Positions 15,889-24,213 of a DNA stretch of 39,801 bases are shown here, piece after piece. A model generated the notes under the pieces. That model ran no database searches and was not told the origin of the DNA. It saw only the letters and a list, made by a program, of their open reading frames with translations. How positions within the stretch are numbered: the first letter of the stretch is position 1; every line of letters begins with the position of its first letter. A program made the translations under genes and the position numbers. Source of the stretch: Planctomycetota bacterium (lineage in GTDB: Bacteria > Planctomycetota > J058 > JAJDCP01); assembly GCA_029260765.1 (NCBI GenBank), contig JAJDCP010000162.1, positions 1-39,801 of the forward strand, read 5' to 3'.

Positions 15889-16977
15889 TCAGAAGTATTC
15901 ATCGATGTTTTCGAGCAGGACCCGCGCTTTCTCTTTCTCGATGCGCTGCAACGGAATCACGTCGGGCAGTACGTCGAGCGGGCCATTGATCACGAAATTC
16001 AGCTCGCTCTCGAACAGCTCGCGGTCCTGCATCTTGGTCGCATAGTACTCGGCCAGCAAGACATGCGTGCCGTAGTAATCCGGCGCAATCGAGATCGACT
16101 TGTCGAAGTGCTCTTTGGACAGCTCCATGTCTCCGCCCGCAATCGACGGCGCCACCGAGTAGAAGGCGCCCAGATAGCGGTCGGCGCCACCGTAGTACCA
16201 CTGATCGTCGAGCTCACGGATGTACTCGATCATAGACTTGGCCTTGTTCTTGTTGAACAAGACATAGGAGAAGCCCATCTGGCGCGACCACTTGCCGAGG
16301 TTGACCGCGGTCCAGTAGATCGCCTCGATGCCATCGATCCCGATGGTCTTGACCGCGTCCTCCTCGGCCTCGCCCGCGGCAAACGCCTTGCGGAAGGAGG
16401 GGAAGCAGTCGAGCCCGCGCTCGCTGCTGGTCAAGCCCTTGTCGTACAGCTCAAGGCGCAGCTCGGCGTCGGCATCGCTCGTCAGCATCTCGGCGAGCAG
16501 GTAGTACGAGTTCGACAGCTTCCAAAAACTCTCATAGAGCTGCGCGTCATACTCGGTCTGGGTCGCCTCACGCAATGCCGAGAAACGTCTGTTCGCCCGC
16601 TCGACGAACTCCTCATGGGTCTCTTCAGCCTGCTTCTCGGGCGGCCCGAACTGGGCTTGCTGCTCGGCGTTCAAGCCCTTGTAGTGTTCCTCGAGCTGTC
16701 CCTTGCCACGCTCCTGGGCGTAGGCCAGAACCTGCTCGTACAGGCGCGTGCACTCCTCAAGTTGGCTACGCTCCGTCCAGGTCACCCTGAGCTCTTCGGC
16801 GCGTTCTCGCACGCCGTCCATCTCGGCGACCTGGGCTTCAAGCTCAGCCGGATCGGGTGGATACGGGTTGCCCCAGAGGTCGGTGGTCCAGCCGAGCTCA
16901 CGGCCACTGCAGCCACACAGCAGGGTCAGGATTGCCAGCAGACAGCCGGCCTTCAGCACGCGGTCAGTCGTTGCCAT
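15889..16977 (-). CDS. tatT: TatT-family TRAP-associated lipoprotein, copy 1
   Basis: A 362-residue lipoprotein with lipobox LLCGC followed by SGRELGW. It resembles the T-component family (TatT, known from Treponema pallidum Tp0956), a TPR-like helical trimer that docks on the TRAP binding protein in the periplasm. Family-type text includes WTAVNLGKWSRQMGFSYVLF, GADRYLGAFYSVAPSIAGGD and HVLLAEYYATKMQDRELF. Copy 2, immediately upstream, is clearly paralogous, and both end in NIDEYF. The ATG at 16977 has AAGGAAA about eight bases ahead and begins the signal peptide. It is followed by dctP after 75 bases. Confidence 0.88.
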   Translation of the reverse strand: MATTDRVLKAGCLLAILTLLCGCSGRELGWTTDLWGNPYPPDPAELEAQVAEMDGVRERAEELRVTWTERSQLEECTRLYEQVLAYAQERGKGQLEEHYKGLNAEQQAQFGPPEKQAEETHEEFVERANRRFSALREATQTEYDAQLYESFWKLSNSYYLLAEMLTSDADAELRLELYDKGLTSSERGLDCFPSFRKAFAAGEAEEDAVKTIGIDGIEAIYWTAVNLGKWSRQMGFSYVLFNKNKAKSMIEYIRELDDQWYYGGADRYLGAFYSVAPSIAGGDMELSKEHFDKSISIAPDYYGTHVLLAEYYATKMQDRELFESELNFVINGPLDVLPDVIPLQRIEKEKARVLLENIDEYF

Positions 16978-16996
16978 GGTCGTTTCCTTTTCTGTC

Positions 16997-17024
16997 GATG
17001 AAGCCAGGGCGATGAAGCCAGGGC
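16997..17024. repeat. 14-base perfect tandem duplication
   Basis: GATGAAGCCAGGGC occurs twice without a gap in the short spacer between the two tatT copies, just before the ribosome-binding region of copy 1 as read on the - strand. It looks like a replication-slippage duplication, and it changes only the spacing between the two genes. Confidence 0.9.
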
Positions 17025-17027
17025 ACG

Positions 17028-18113
17028 CTAAAAATACTCGTCGATGTTCGTGAGCATGTGCCGCGCCTTCTCTTGCTCAAGCCGTTGCAGCGGAAGAATG
17101 TCTGCATAGATATCCAAAGGCGCGTCGAGCACGAACTGCACCCGTTCGCGGAACAGCTCCCTGTTCTGCATCTTGGTCGCATAGTACTCCGCGATCAGCA
17201 CGCTGGTCGCCAGATAGTACGGAGCGGCTTGCAACGACGCCTGAAAATGTTTCCAGGAGAGCGCCATGTCGCCGCCCGCGATGGAGGGTGCCACCGCATA
17301 GAACGCTCCCAGATAGCGGTCGGCTGCGCCATAGTACCAGGTTTCGTCCAGCCCGCGCACATGCTGGATCATCTCCCACCCCTTGTTCTTGTTGAACAAT
17401 ATGTAGGAGAAGCCTTTGATGCGCGACCATTTGCTCAAGTTGACCGTCGTCCAGTACACCCCCGCGATCCCCTCGCGCGGGATCTGCTTGACGGCCACTT
17501 CCTCGGCCTCTCCCGCCTTGATGGCGGCCCGAAACTCGGGGAAGCAGTGCATCGCCCGCTCGGCGCTGTCGAGTCCCTGCTGGTACAAGGCCAGCTTCTC
17601 TTCGACCTCCTCTTCCTGATCGAGCTGCTCGGCGAGCAGATAATAGCTGCGCGACAGCTTCCAGAAATCGTTGTACAGGTCGGGGTTGAATGGCAACTCG
17701 GCCAGCTCTTGCAGGCGGCTGAAGCGCTGGTTCGCCCGCGCACGGAATGTCTCGGGTGCCTCGCCGGGCTGCACGCCCGGGGGTCCCACTTGCTTCCGCT
17801 CGGCCAGCGAGAGGCCCTGGTAGTAGGTCTCGAGCTGATCTTTGACGCGGCCCTGGCTATAGGCCAGCAGCTCTTCGTACATCCCACAGAGACGCACCAG
17901 CTCATCGTGCTGCTTCCAGCTCAGCCGAACGGTCTCGGCCGAGGCACGCAACGCCTGCATCTCGCCGAAGCGGGCCTCCATCTCCTGGGGATCTGGCGGA
18001 TAGGGGTTGCCCCAGACGTCCGACGTCCACCCGAAATCACGGCCGCTGCAGCCTGCAACCGCCCACATCAGCGGGAGCAGGAGGAACAGACTCAGCCGGC
18101 TTCGGTAGCCCAT
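17028..18113 (-). CDS. tatT: TatT-family TRAP-associated lipoprotein, copy 2 (first gene of operon)
   Basis: A 361-residue lipoprotein with lipobox AVAGC followed by SGRDFGW. It aligns along its whole length with copy 1; for example, DVWGNPYPPDP matches DLWGNPYPPDP and GAADRYLGAFYAVAPSIAGG matches GGADRYLGAFYSVAPSIAGG. As a TatT component it should form a membrane-tethered helical ring next to the binding protein. The frame is open for 25 more codons upstream, but the ATG at 18113 starts the signal peptide and follows GAGGAG by nine bases. The promoter at 18161-18188 sits about 50 bases before it, which makes this the operon's first gene. Two different TatT copies could allow mixed rings or two binding modes (inference). 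Confidence 0.88.
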   Translation of the reverse strand: MGYRSRLSLFLLLPLMWAVAGCSGRDFGWTSDVWGNPYPPDPQEMEARFGEMQALRASAETVRLSWKQHDELVRLCGMYEELLAYSQGRVKDQLETYYQGLSLAERKQVGPPGVQPGEAPETFRARANQRFSRLQELAELPFNPDLYNDFWKLSRSYYLLAEQLDQEEEVEEKLALYQQGLDSAERAMHCFPEFRAAIKAGEAEEVAVKQIPREGIAGVYWTTVNLSKWSRIKGFSYILFNKNKGWEMIQHVRGLDETWYYGAADRYLGAFYAVAPSIAGGDMALSWKHFQASLQAAPYYLATSVLIAEYYATKMQNRELFRERVQFVLDAPLDIYADILPLQRLEQEKARHMLTNIDEYF

Positions 18114-18160
18114 TCTGAGGGTCTCCTCAAGGTGGCACAGCATGGAAAATCGTACCCTGC

Positions 18161-18188
18161 AGTGTAAAGCGTCGCACAGCCTTGTCAA
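18161..18188 (-). promoter_or_regulatory. Sigma70-type promoter of the TRAP-T operon
   Basis: Reading the - strand, a perfect TTGACA (-35, 18188-18183) is followed after 16 bases by TACACT (-10, 18166-18161). Transcription would start near 18154, about 40 bases before the first tatT start. It lies after the stop of the TM2 gene, so the operon need not depend on read-through. Confidence 0.7.
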
Positions 18189-18206
18189 GCTCCGCCGTCC
18201 TGCGCT

Positions 18207-18599
18207 TCAGCGCCCCTGATTGGCGCTGTCGACCTGCTCGTTGAGGGTCCAGAAGTCGTAGAGAACCCCCAGGCCCAACAGCCCCCCACTCACCATCCAC
18301 AACAGGCCCGTCAACAGCTTGCCCAGATAGATACGATGGATACCGAAGAGGCCGACGAACGTCAGCAGCACCCAGGCCGCGGTGTAGTCATACCGGCCCG
18401 AGTGGTAGCGCCTCTCGGCAGCCCGGTCCATGCCAGGGATCAAGAACAAGTCGACGATCCAGCCAACCAGGAACAAGCCCCCGGTGCAGAGCCAGATGGT
18501 TCCCGTGATGGGTTTGCCGAAATAGAATCTATGGGCGCCTGTGAAGCCAAATAGCCAGAGCAGGTAGCCGATGCCGGAGCTGTGGGTCTGGAGCGACAC
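18207..18599 (-). CDS. Small membrane protein with two TM2 domains
   Basis: A 130-residue protein made of two TM2 units. Each has two hydrophobic helices with the family's conserved core: FGFTGAHRFYFGKPITG in the first and VGLFGIHRIYLGKLLTG in the second. A short hydrophilic link (MDRAAERRYHSGRYDY) joins them. TM2 proteins usually have one unit, and their molecular role in bacteria is not settled. The start is a GTG at 18599 with AGGAGAGGA before it; the longer open frame to 18671 has no better start. It is divergent from the DUF58 gene and lies 93 bases upstream of the TRAP operon, which has its own promoter. Confidence 0.8.
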   Translation of the reverse strand: MSLQTHSSGIGYLLWLFGFTGAHRFYFGKPITGTIWLCTGGLFLVGWIVDLFLIPGMDRAAERRYHSGRYDYTAAWVLLTFVGLFGIHRIYLGKLLTGLLWMVSGGLLGLGVLYDFWTLNEQVDSANQGR

Positions 18600-18652
18600 G
18601 GAGAATCCTCTCCTGGATACAGACTGCCATGGTGCCAGGGGTCTTCGTCGGA

Positions 18653-18683
18653 AGCTAGTGCCTCCGCGCACAAGTTCCGGTAC
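18653..18683. repeat. Dispersed short repeat (copy A)
   Basis: The 30 bases beginning CTAGTGCCTCCGCGCACAAG match, with four differences, the 30 bases at 39661-39690, just after the last gene of the window. The core AAGTTCCGGTAC also appears inverted at the extreme right end (39788-39801). Here it lies in the 138-base gap between the TM2 and DUF58 genes and has no hairpin element attached. Confidence 0.55.
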
Positions 18684-18737
18684 AGTTCTTGCGGCGCCGC
18701 CTGCTCAGCCCTACGCTCTGGAAGCGCCGGAGACTGC

Positions 18738-19991
18738 ATGAACGACCGCCTTGCCAACCTCGTCTGGGGCATGGCTGCGGCCAGCCTGGTGGCGGCCGCG
18801 CTCTACCTCGGCATCGCCTTCGGCCGGCCCGAGGCCATGGCCTTCGGCCTGGGCCTTGCCCTGGTGGCAGGACTCTCGCTGCTCGAAGCTCGGCTGATGG
18901 GGCGCCAGCTGCGCGTTGTCCGCCACCTGCCGACACTGACGGAGGACCGGGTCGCCGAGATCCGGCTCGAGGTCAGCAATCCCAGCCGCCTGCCCCTGCC
19001 GCCTCTGGTGATCAGCGACGTCTTTCCTCCGCAGGTGCCTGCGGTGGTGCGGCTGGGCATTTTTCCGGGACTGGCCGCCGGCGCACACCTCGAGCTTGGC
19101 TACCGCAGCTTCCTCAACGCCACCCGTGGGCTCTACAAGCTCGGCCCGATCCGCGCACGCCTGTACGGTCCGCTCGGTTTCGCCTCACGCAGCTTCGTGG
19201 TGGACGGCCCGGTAGCCGCCACCGTCTATCCGCGCGATCTCGACGTGCGCCGCATGCTCGCGCCCGTCGTCGGCGACAGCTCCTGGACCGGCACTCTGTC
19301 CGCCCGGCTCGGCCAGAGCATCCTGTTCCGCGGGGTGCGCGAGTTCCAACCAGGCGACGCGCCTCGCGCCGTACATTGGCGTAGCAGTGCACGCCTGGGC
19401 CGGCTGGTGGTGCGCGAGTTCGAGTCACTGCGCTCGGGCAGCGCGCTGCTGTTGCTCGACCTGCACCGCTTCTCCCGTCTGGGTGTGGGACGCAAGGGCA
19501 CCGTGGAATACGCCGTGCGGGTCGCTTCCGCACTGGCCGGCGAGCTCTTCCGCCGCAACCGCGCCGTCGGACTGTACGCCGTCGACAGACAGGCGCTGCA
19601 CTTCCCCCCGAGCCGCTCACGGGTGATGTTGGCACGCATCCGCAAAGCCCTGGCGGAGGCGCGCGGCGTCGGGGAGCAGCCCTTCGAAGAGGTGCTGCCC
19701 CGGGGACTGGCGATGGTCCGTGGCGGCTTGTGCGTGCCGATCCTCTTGCGGCGTACGGCCCACCCGCAGCGCATATTGCCTCCGCTGCTCAAGCACCTGC
19801 GGACCGGAGGGCGGCTGGTGTGCGTATTGATCGAGGCGCGGGACTTCGTGCCGATCTTCAAGGAGCAGACGGCCTTGCAGCAAGAAGCACAGGCCGACCT
19901 GGTCAGCATTCTGGCCGCCAGCGGTGCCGAGCTGCTCAGCGTGGGCCCCGACATGCGGTTGTCCTTCCTCAATAGTCGGCGCAGGCGATGA
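18738..19991 (+). CDS. DUF58 domain protein
   Basis: A 417-residue protein with two N-terminal membrane helices (about 8-55), a beta-rich middle, and the DUF58 signature in RGVREFQPGDAPRAVHWRSS followed by GRLVVREFES (about residues 198-235). The rest resembles a von Willebrand A-like fold. DUF58 proteins usually work with a MoxR-type AAA+ ATPase and a transglutaminase-like membrane protein, with roles in envelope or periplasmic protein maturation. No MoxR gene is next to it here. The ATG at 18738 follows GGAG by five bases. Its stop overlaps the start of the next gene (ATGA), so the two are coupled. Confidence 0.85.
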   Translation: MNDRLANLVWGMAAASLVAAALYLGIAFGRPEAMAFGLGLALVAGLSLLEARLMGRQLRVVRHLPTLTEDRVAEIRLEVSNPSRLPLPPLVISDVFPPQVPAVVRLGIFPGLAAGAHLELGYRSFLNATRGLYKLGPIRARLYGPLGFASRSFVVDGPVAATVYPRDLDVRRMLAPVVGDSSWTGTLSARLGQSILFRGVREFQPGDAPRAVHWRSSARLGRLVVREFESLRSGSALLLLDLHRFSRLGVGRKGTVEYAVRVASALAGELFRRNRAVGLYAVDRQALHFPPSRSRVMLARIRKALAEARGVGEQPFEEVLPRGLAMVRGGLCVPILLRRTAHPQRILPPLLKHLRTGGRLVCVLIEARDFVPIFKEQTALQQEAQADLVSILAASGAELLSVGPDMRLSFLNSRRRR

Positions 19992-21076
19992 GCGGCACCT
20001 GGTTGCAGATCGCGCTCGAGCTGCTGCTGCACAGCACCGCCCTGAGCCTGGTGCCACGGCTCAGTGAGCAGGCCCATCCGGGCTTTGTGATCGGCTGGGG
20101 GGTGCTCGGTTGGGGCATGGGCGTGTGGGTCAGCGCTTGGGATGAAGAGCTGCGCAAGAGCATCGCCAGTACCTGCCGGCGCTTCCTGATCACGCTGGTA
20201 GCGGTCTGGATCTTCGTGCTGCTGATGTTTCCCCACGCCGGCGTGATGGTGTTCGCTCTGCTGGTCGTCATCCAGGGCGGCCTGGCCTGGCTGCGCTTCG
20301 TCCCCGTTGCGCAACCAGCCGCCGTTCTCAACGGCGGGCTGCTGGCGCTGTTCGGGGCGGTGATGCAACCGGAACGGGCAGGGCTGCTGCTGGTCTATCT
20401 GCTGCTGCTGCTGGCGCTGCGGGGGCTCGTCTGGCTCGAGCACGTGCGGCTGCTGGCGGGAAGCTCAGCGCGCTGGCGTCCCCTGGTGTTCTTCCTCGGC
20501 CCCACGCTGCTGTTTGCGGCTCTGTTGTTCCTGAGTGTGCAGAGGCTCGACTTCCTGCCACGACGGGCCGCACCGGTCGCGGGCCAGGTCTCCTTCCGGC
20601 AGCCGGCAAGCCCGACCGGGACCAGCGAGTTGTTTTGGGCGCTGGCGCAGATGGCGGGGCTGGTGCTGCTGTGGCTGGGAGTGCGCTGGCTGCTGCGCCG
20701 CTGGCTGGGTATCGACCGCGTGCGCGCGCTGCCGCCGGAGGCTGAGGAAGAGCTCTCCATAGAAGTGCCACCTGACAGTGCCGAGGCGCGCGAGCAAGGT
20801 TCCTCCAGCTCTGCACCGCGGCGCCGCTTGGTCGCAGCCTTCTTGCGCATCCTCACTCGGTTACGAGGGGCCGGTCTGCAAGTGCAGCCCGGCCGGGCCT
20901 CGCCGGGGCATCAGATCGACACGGCGGCCGCTCGCTGGCCGACCCAGGCCCAGCTGTTGCGGGAGAGCGACGCGCGTTTCGCCGCGGCGCGCTACCGCCT
21001 GACCGAGGTCGACGAGGCGGAAGCGGAACGTCTCGAACAGCTCGAACGCGAGCTGCGGCATGGAAGGCGGGACTGA
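19988..21076 (+). CDS. Polytopic membrane protein coupled to DUF58 gene (TgpA-like without transglutaminase domain)
   Basis: A 362-residue protein with about seven membrane helices up to residue 240. A cytoplasmic tail follows, ending in a charged helical stretch (ESDARFAAARYRLTEVDEAE) that recalls the C-terminal DUF4129 region of TgpA-like proteins. In related operons the gene after DUF58 encodes a transglutaminase-core membrane protein. Here the helical first part and the tail are present, but I see no Cys-His-Asp transglutaminase core between them. It overlaps the DUF58 gene by four bases (ATGA). I cannot assign a specific function. Confidence 0.65.
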   Translation: MSGTWLQIALELLLHSTALSLVPRLSEQAHPGFVIGWGVLGWGMGVWVSAWDEELRKSIASTCRRFLITLVAVWIFVLLMFPHAGVMVFALLVVIQGGLAWLRFVPVAQPAAVLNGGLLALFGAVMQPERAGLLLVYLLLLLALRGLVWLEHVRLLAGSSARWRPLVFFLGPTLLFAALLFLSVQRLDFLPRRAAPVAGQVSFRQPASPTGTSELFWALAQMAGLVLLWLGVRWLLRRWLGIDRVRALPPEAEEELSIEVPPDSAEAREQGSSSSAPRRRLVAAFLRILTRLRGAGLQVQPGRASPGHQIDTAAARWPTQAQLLRESDARFAAARYRLTEVDEAEAERLEQLERELRHGRRD

Positions 21077-21142
21077 ACCGCACAGTGGCATCGCCGGCAG
21101 GTTTCGGGCAAGCTGGCCGGAGGAGACGGAGGCGGAAAAACG

Positions 21143-21880
21143 ATGGCACGAGTCGTGGTGATCGGGGCGACAGGCAGGATCGGACGCATCGCCGTGCGCC
21201 AGCTGTTGGCTCGCGGACTCGAGGTCCGTGCGTTGACGCGGGACGCGGAGCGCGCCAGGCAGTTGCTCGGAGCCGAAGTCGAGGTGCATCCTGGCGATGT
21301 GCGCCGACCGGCAAGCCTGGCAGGCCTGGGGAAGGGGATGGACGCGGCAGTGCTCGCCCTCGGGACGCGGTCGTACTACGGCAAGAACGGCAACGCGGCG
21401 GTCGACGGCCAGGGCGTAGCTCACGCGCTGCACGCCTTGCACGCCGACCAGGTGCCCCACGTCGTGCATCTCAGCGCCTGGGGCCTCGAGCGGCGCTCGC
21501 TGTTTCTGGGGCTGTTCTCGCTGCTCCTCAACCACTATTTCTATTGGAAGGAGCGCGCCGAGCGCGCGGTCCGCGCCAGCGGCATCCCGTACACCATCGT
21601 ACGGCCGGTGGAATTCGCCCGCAGACCGGCGCAGGGATACCCGCTCCTCAACCAGAGCCAGGCGCTCTCGCTGGCTCGAGCGGCACTGCGGGGCGTATCG
21701 ATCGAGCACGTCGGCGCGACGCTCGCCTTCTGCGCCGCACGCCCGGACGCCATCTCCAAGACCTTTGAGCTGTTCGATGGAGGAGCTGCACCGCTCGCAG
21801 AACAGCTCGCGGCCATGAAGGTCGACTCCGAACGAAGCCGCCCTCCTCGCACTCCACTGTGGGGACTGTTTTCGCCCTGA
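21143..21880 (+). CDS. Atypical SDR / NAD(P)-binding protein
   Basis: A 245-residue Rossmann-fold protein that begins MARVVVIGATGRIGRI, with the GATGxxG dinucleotide-binding motif at residues 8-13. It belongs to the atypical short-chain dehydrogenase group related to NmrA and SDRa5-type proteins. There is no YxxxK catalytic pair in the usual place; FYWKERAERAVRASGIPYTI (about 132-151) is the family's typical stretch after the fourth helix. Members can be oxidoreductases or redox-sensing binding proteins, and nothing here chooses between them. GGAGG lies about ten bases before the ATG. Its TGA overlaps the next gene's ATG by one base (TGATG). Confidence 0.8.
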   Translation: MARVVVIGATGRIGRIAVRQLLARGLEVRALTRDAERARQLLGAEVEVHPGDVRRPASLAGLGKGMDAAVLALGTRSYYGKNGNAAVDGQGVAHALHALHADQVPHVVHLSAWGLERRSLFLGLFSLLLNHYFYWKERAERAVRASGIPYTIVRPVEFARRPAQGYPLLNQSQALSLARAALRGVSIEHVGATLAFCAARPDAISKTFELFDGGAAPLAEQLAAMKVDSERSRPPRTPLWGLFSP

Positions 21881-24213
21881 TGCACACTCCCCAGACCCCG
21901 CAGCACCGCTTCGCCGGCCGGGCCAGGATTGCCTTGCTGCTCGGACTCTGCCTGCTGGTCTTCGCTCCCGTGCTGTTCGGGGGCCAGACGTTGTTCTATC
22001 GGGATATGGCGGGCTACCAGTACTGGTCCGAGCAGCTGCAGCACCAGACCCTGCCCCATGTCGACGCCTGGCACGGGGGAGTGGAGACCGGGGTTCCCTG
22101 GTCGGCCCACCCGATCTACCAGGTCTGGTTTCTGGTCAAGTGGCCGTTCTACCTGTTGCTGCCCTGGCCGCTTGCGATGTGGGCGACCATGGCAAGCTGC
22201 GTCTTCCTCGGTGGAGTCGGGGCCCTTCGGCTGGTCGATCGCCTGACGCAGCGGACGTCCGGGGAGCCCTCGTCGGGACTGGGCGGCCTTGCCGCGGGAA
22301 TCGCTGTGATCTGCAGTGGTCTGCTGCTCGGGACGCACCACATGTTCAATCTCTACTACTCGGTGGCGCTGTCCTTTGTATTCCTCGACTTTGTCGTGGC
22401 CGTGGCAACGCGGCCTACTCCTTTGAAGCAGGCGGGGATGGCCTTCTGGGGCTTGATGGTCCTGGTCTGCTCTTTCCAGATCTTCGTGCTGCTGCAGACC
22501 TTCGCCCTGGCCGCTCTGCTCTGCTTGCCCGGAAGGCTGTGGGAACGGCGCCGGCTGCTTGCGCTCGCACGCAGCTACGCCCTGGTGGCCGTCCTGGCCC
22601 TGCCCGTGGTGTTGCCGACCATGACCCTGGTGCGCCATTCGAACCGCAGCGCTGCCCTCTCCGTGGAGGAGATCACCGAGCGCTCCCTGCCTCCCCAGCG
22701 GCTCGCCGAGCTCGCGATGCCGCGCCCCTTCGGTCCTGTCGATGACTATTCCGGGCCGCGATTCCGAGACCAGGAGGGACTTCTGACGGACATCTATCTC
22801 GGCGCTCCTGTGCTATTGCTTGCCGTCTGGGGCCTGTTCGGCAGACGCAAAGGCATTCTGGGGCTGGGTTTACTCACAGGTATCTTCGGTGTCCTCGCGC
22901 TGGGCGAAGCGACCTTGCTGTTCTCGGCCTGGCTCCAGCTGCCTTTCTTCGGCCGCTTCAGATTTCCAGAGAAGCTGCTCTGCCTGGTCGCGATCGGTGT
23001 CCCCATCCTGGCGGGGCTGGGCGCAGCTCAGGCCGCGAAGTCTGGCCCGCGAGCAGGTCGCACGACGTTGACGCTGGCGCTCGCAACGGCCCTGGCAGGC
23101 AGCGGCGCGCTGTGGGCGGCGTTCGCCGATGCCTCCAGCGCCTGGCGGCAGGCGAGCTGTTACACGCTGGGCGTGTGGGCCGCCTTGCTGGCAGGGGCCT
23201 GTGTCCGGCGGCGTTGGTTCCTCCCTCTGTGCCTGCTTGCTTGCCTCGCCGATGGACTGATCCATGGCCGGCCTGCGCTGTTGCCCAGCGAACACAATCC
23301 TTTTCAGCAGACGTCCGCAGTGGCTGAGGCACTCCAGCCCATGGCTGAAGACGGCCCGATCCGGATCTTGTGCGCTGTCGACCCCGCCCTGGACCCGATG
23401 CCCGCGCACTACCCTGCCGAGCTGGCCCCCTACTTCGCCGCCGTCGATATGTTGGCAAACGCAAGCCCGTTGGGATTCGGGATCGAGGCGTTTGATTTCA
23501 GCACCTCCCTGCTCGACCGCAGCTACAACGAGCTCGTCCAGGCGATGTGGGCCGACCCTGTCCTGCGGTACCGTGTCTTGCGTGCGCTGGACGTGCGCTT
23601 CCTGGTCGTCCACCCCTCGGACGCGCGGCTCGAGAATCGGGAGTTCAAGATCCTTGTACGCACTCCAGCCTGGGTTCTGATCGAAGATACTTTCTGCCCT
23701 CCACGTCTGCGGCTGGCTCAACAGGTCATGCCCGCCGCCAGCCTGCAAGAGGCCCTGCAGACGATGGCCGCGCCCAGCTTCGACCTGCAGCAGGCCATCG
23801 TGGTCGAGGGCATCGCCGAGCCAGCGAGCTGCGGGCCGGGGCGCATACTCTCGAGTGATTACGGGCGCCAGCTGATCGAGATCGAGCTCGACATGGAGGC
23901 TCCGGGTTGGCTGTTCGTCGCCGACAAGCACTACCCGTACTGGCGTGCCGAGATCGACGCGCAGCCGGTACCGATCCACCGCGCCATGGGGCTGGGCAGA
24001 GCCGTACAAGTGCCTGCGGGCAGGCATACGCTGCGCTTCAGGTATGTCGACGAGGCTCTGCAGCTCGGACTCCTGCTCCAGGCCTGCTTGCTGACCGCGG
24101 CCTTGGCCGGCTGGCTGTTGTGGCGGCGTCACCAGCAGCGCGTCGTGGCTGCAGGCCGCGGCTCGCACGATGGGGAGACCAGCCCGGGAAGCCCGGCTCA
24201 GCCCGCCGACTGA
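21880..24213 (+). CDS. YfhO-like GT-C type membrane protein
   Basis: A 777-residue protein with about twelve to fourteen membrane helices and a C-terminal beta-rich domain. It begins with a helix and the loop GGQTLFYRDMAGYQYW, where the acidic residue after the first helix is as in GT-C glycosyltransferases. It ends with WLFVADKHYPYWRAEIDAQP and GRHTLRFRYV before a last helix, as in YfhO family proteins. Members are thought to move sugars from lipid carriers onto cell-wall polymers or proteins. I chose the ATG at 21880, which overlaps the previous stop (TGATG); a GTG at 21859 in frame is the alternative. The 3' end overlaps the convergent gene by 16 bases. Confidence 0.8.
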   Translation: MHTPQTPQHRFAGRARIALLLGLCLLVFAPVLFGGQTLFYRDMAGYQYWSEQLQHQTLPHVDAWHGGVETGVPWSAHPIYQVWFLVKWPFYLLLPWPLAMWATMASCVFLGGVGALRLVDRLTQRTSGEPSSGLGGLAAGIAVICSGLLLGTHHMFNLYYSVALSFVFLDFVVAVATRPTPLKQAGMAFWGLMVLVCSFQIFVLLQTFALAALLCLPGRLWERRRLLALARSYALVAVLALPVVLPTMTLVRHSNRSAALSVEEITERSLPPQRLAELAMPRPFGPVDDYSGPRFRDQEGLLTDIYLGAPVLLLAVWGLFGRRKGILGLGLLTGIFGVLALGEATLLFSAWLQLPFFGRFRFPEKLLCLVAIGVPILAGLGAAQAAKSGPRAGRTTLTLALATALAGSGALWAAFADASSAWRQASCYTLGVWAALLAGACVRRRWFLPLCLLACLADGLIHGRPALLPSEHNPFQQTSAVAEALQPMAEDGPIRILCAVDPALDPMPAHYPAELAPYFAAVDMLANASPLGFGIEAFDFSTSLLDRSYNELVQAMWADPVLRYRVLRALDVRFLVVHPSDARLENREFKILVRTPAWVLIEDTFCPPRLRLAQQVMPAASLQEALQTMAAPSFDLQQAIVVEGIAEPASCGPGRILSSDYGRQLIEIELDMEAPGWLFVADKHYPYWRAEIDAQPVPIHRAMGLGRAVQVPAGRHTLRFRYVDEALQLGLLLQACLLTAALAGWLLWRRHQQRVVAAGRGSHDGETSPGSPAQPAD

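Noticed and set aside
14722..17001. 759-codon + strand frame across dctP and tatT
   Set aside because: It spans two well-supported - strand genes and has the Gln/His/Leu-rich look of an antisense frame.
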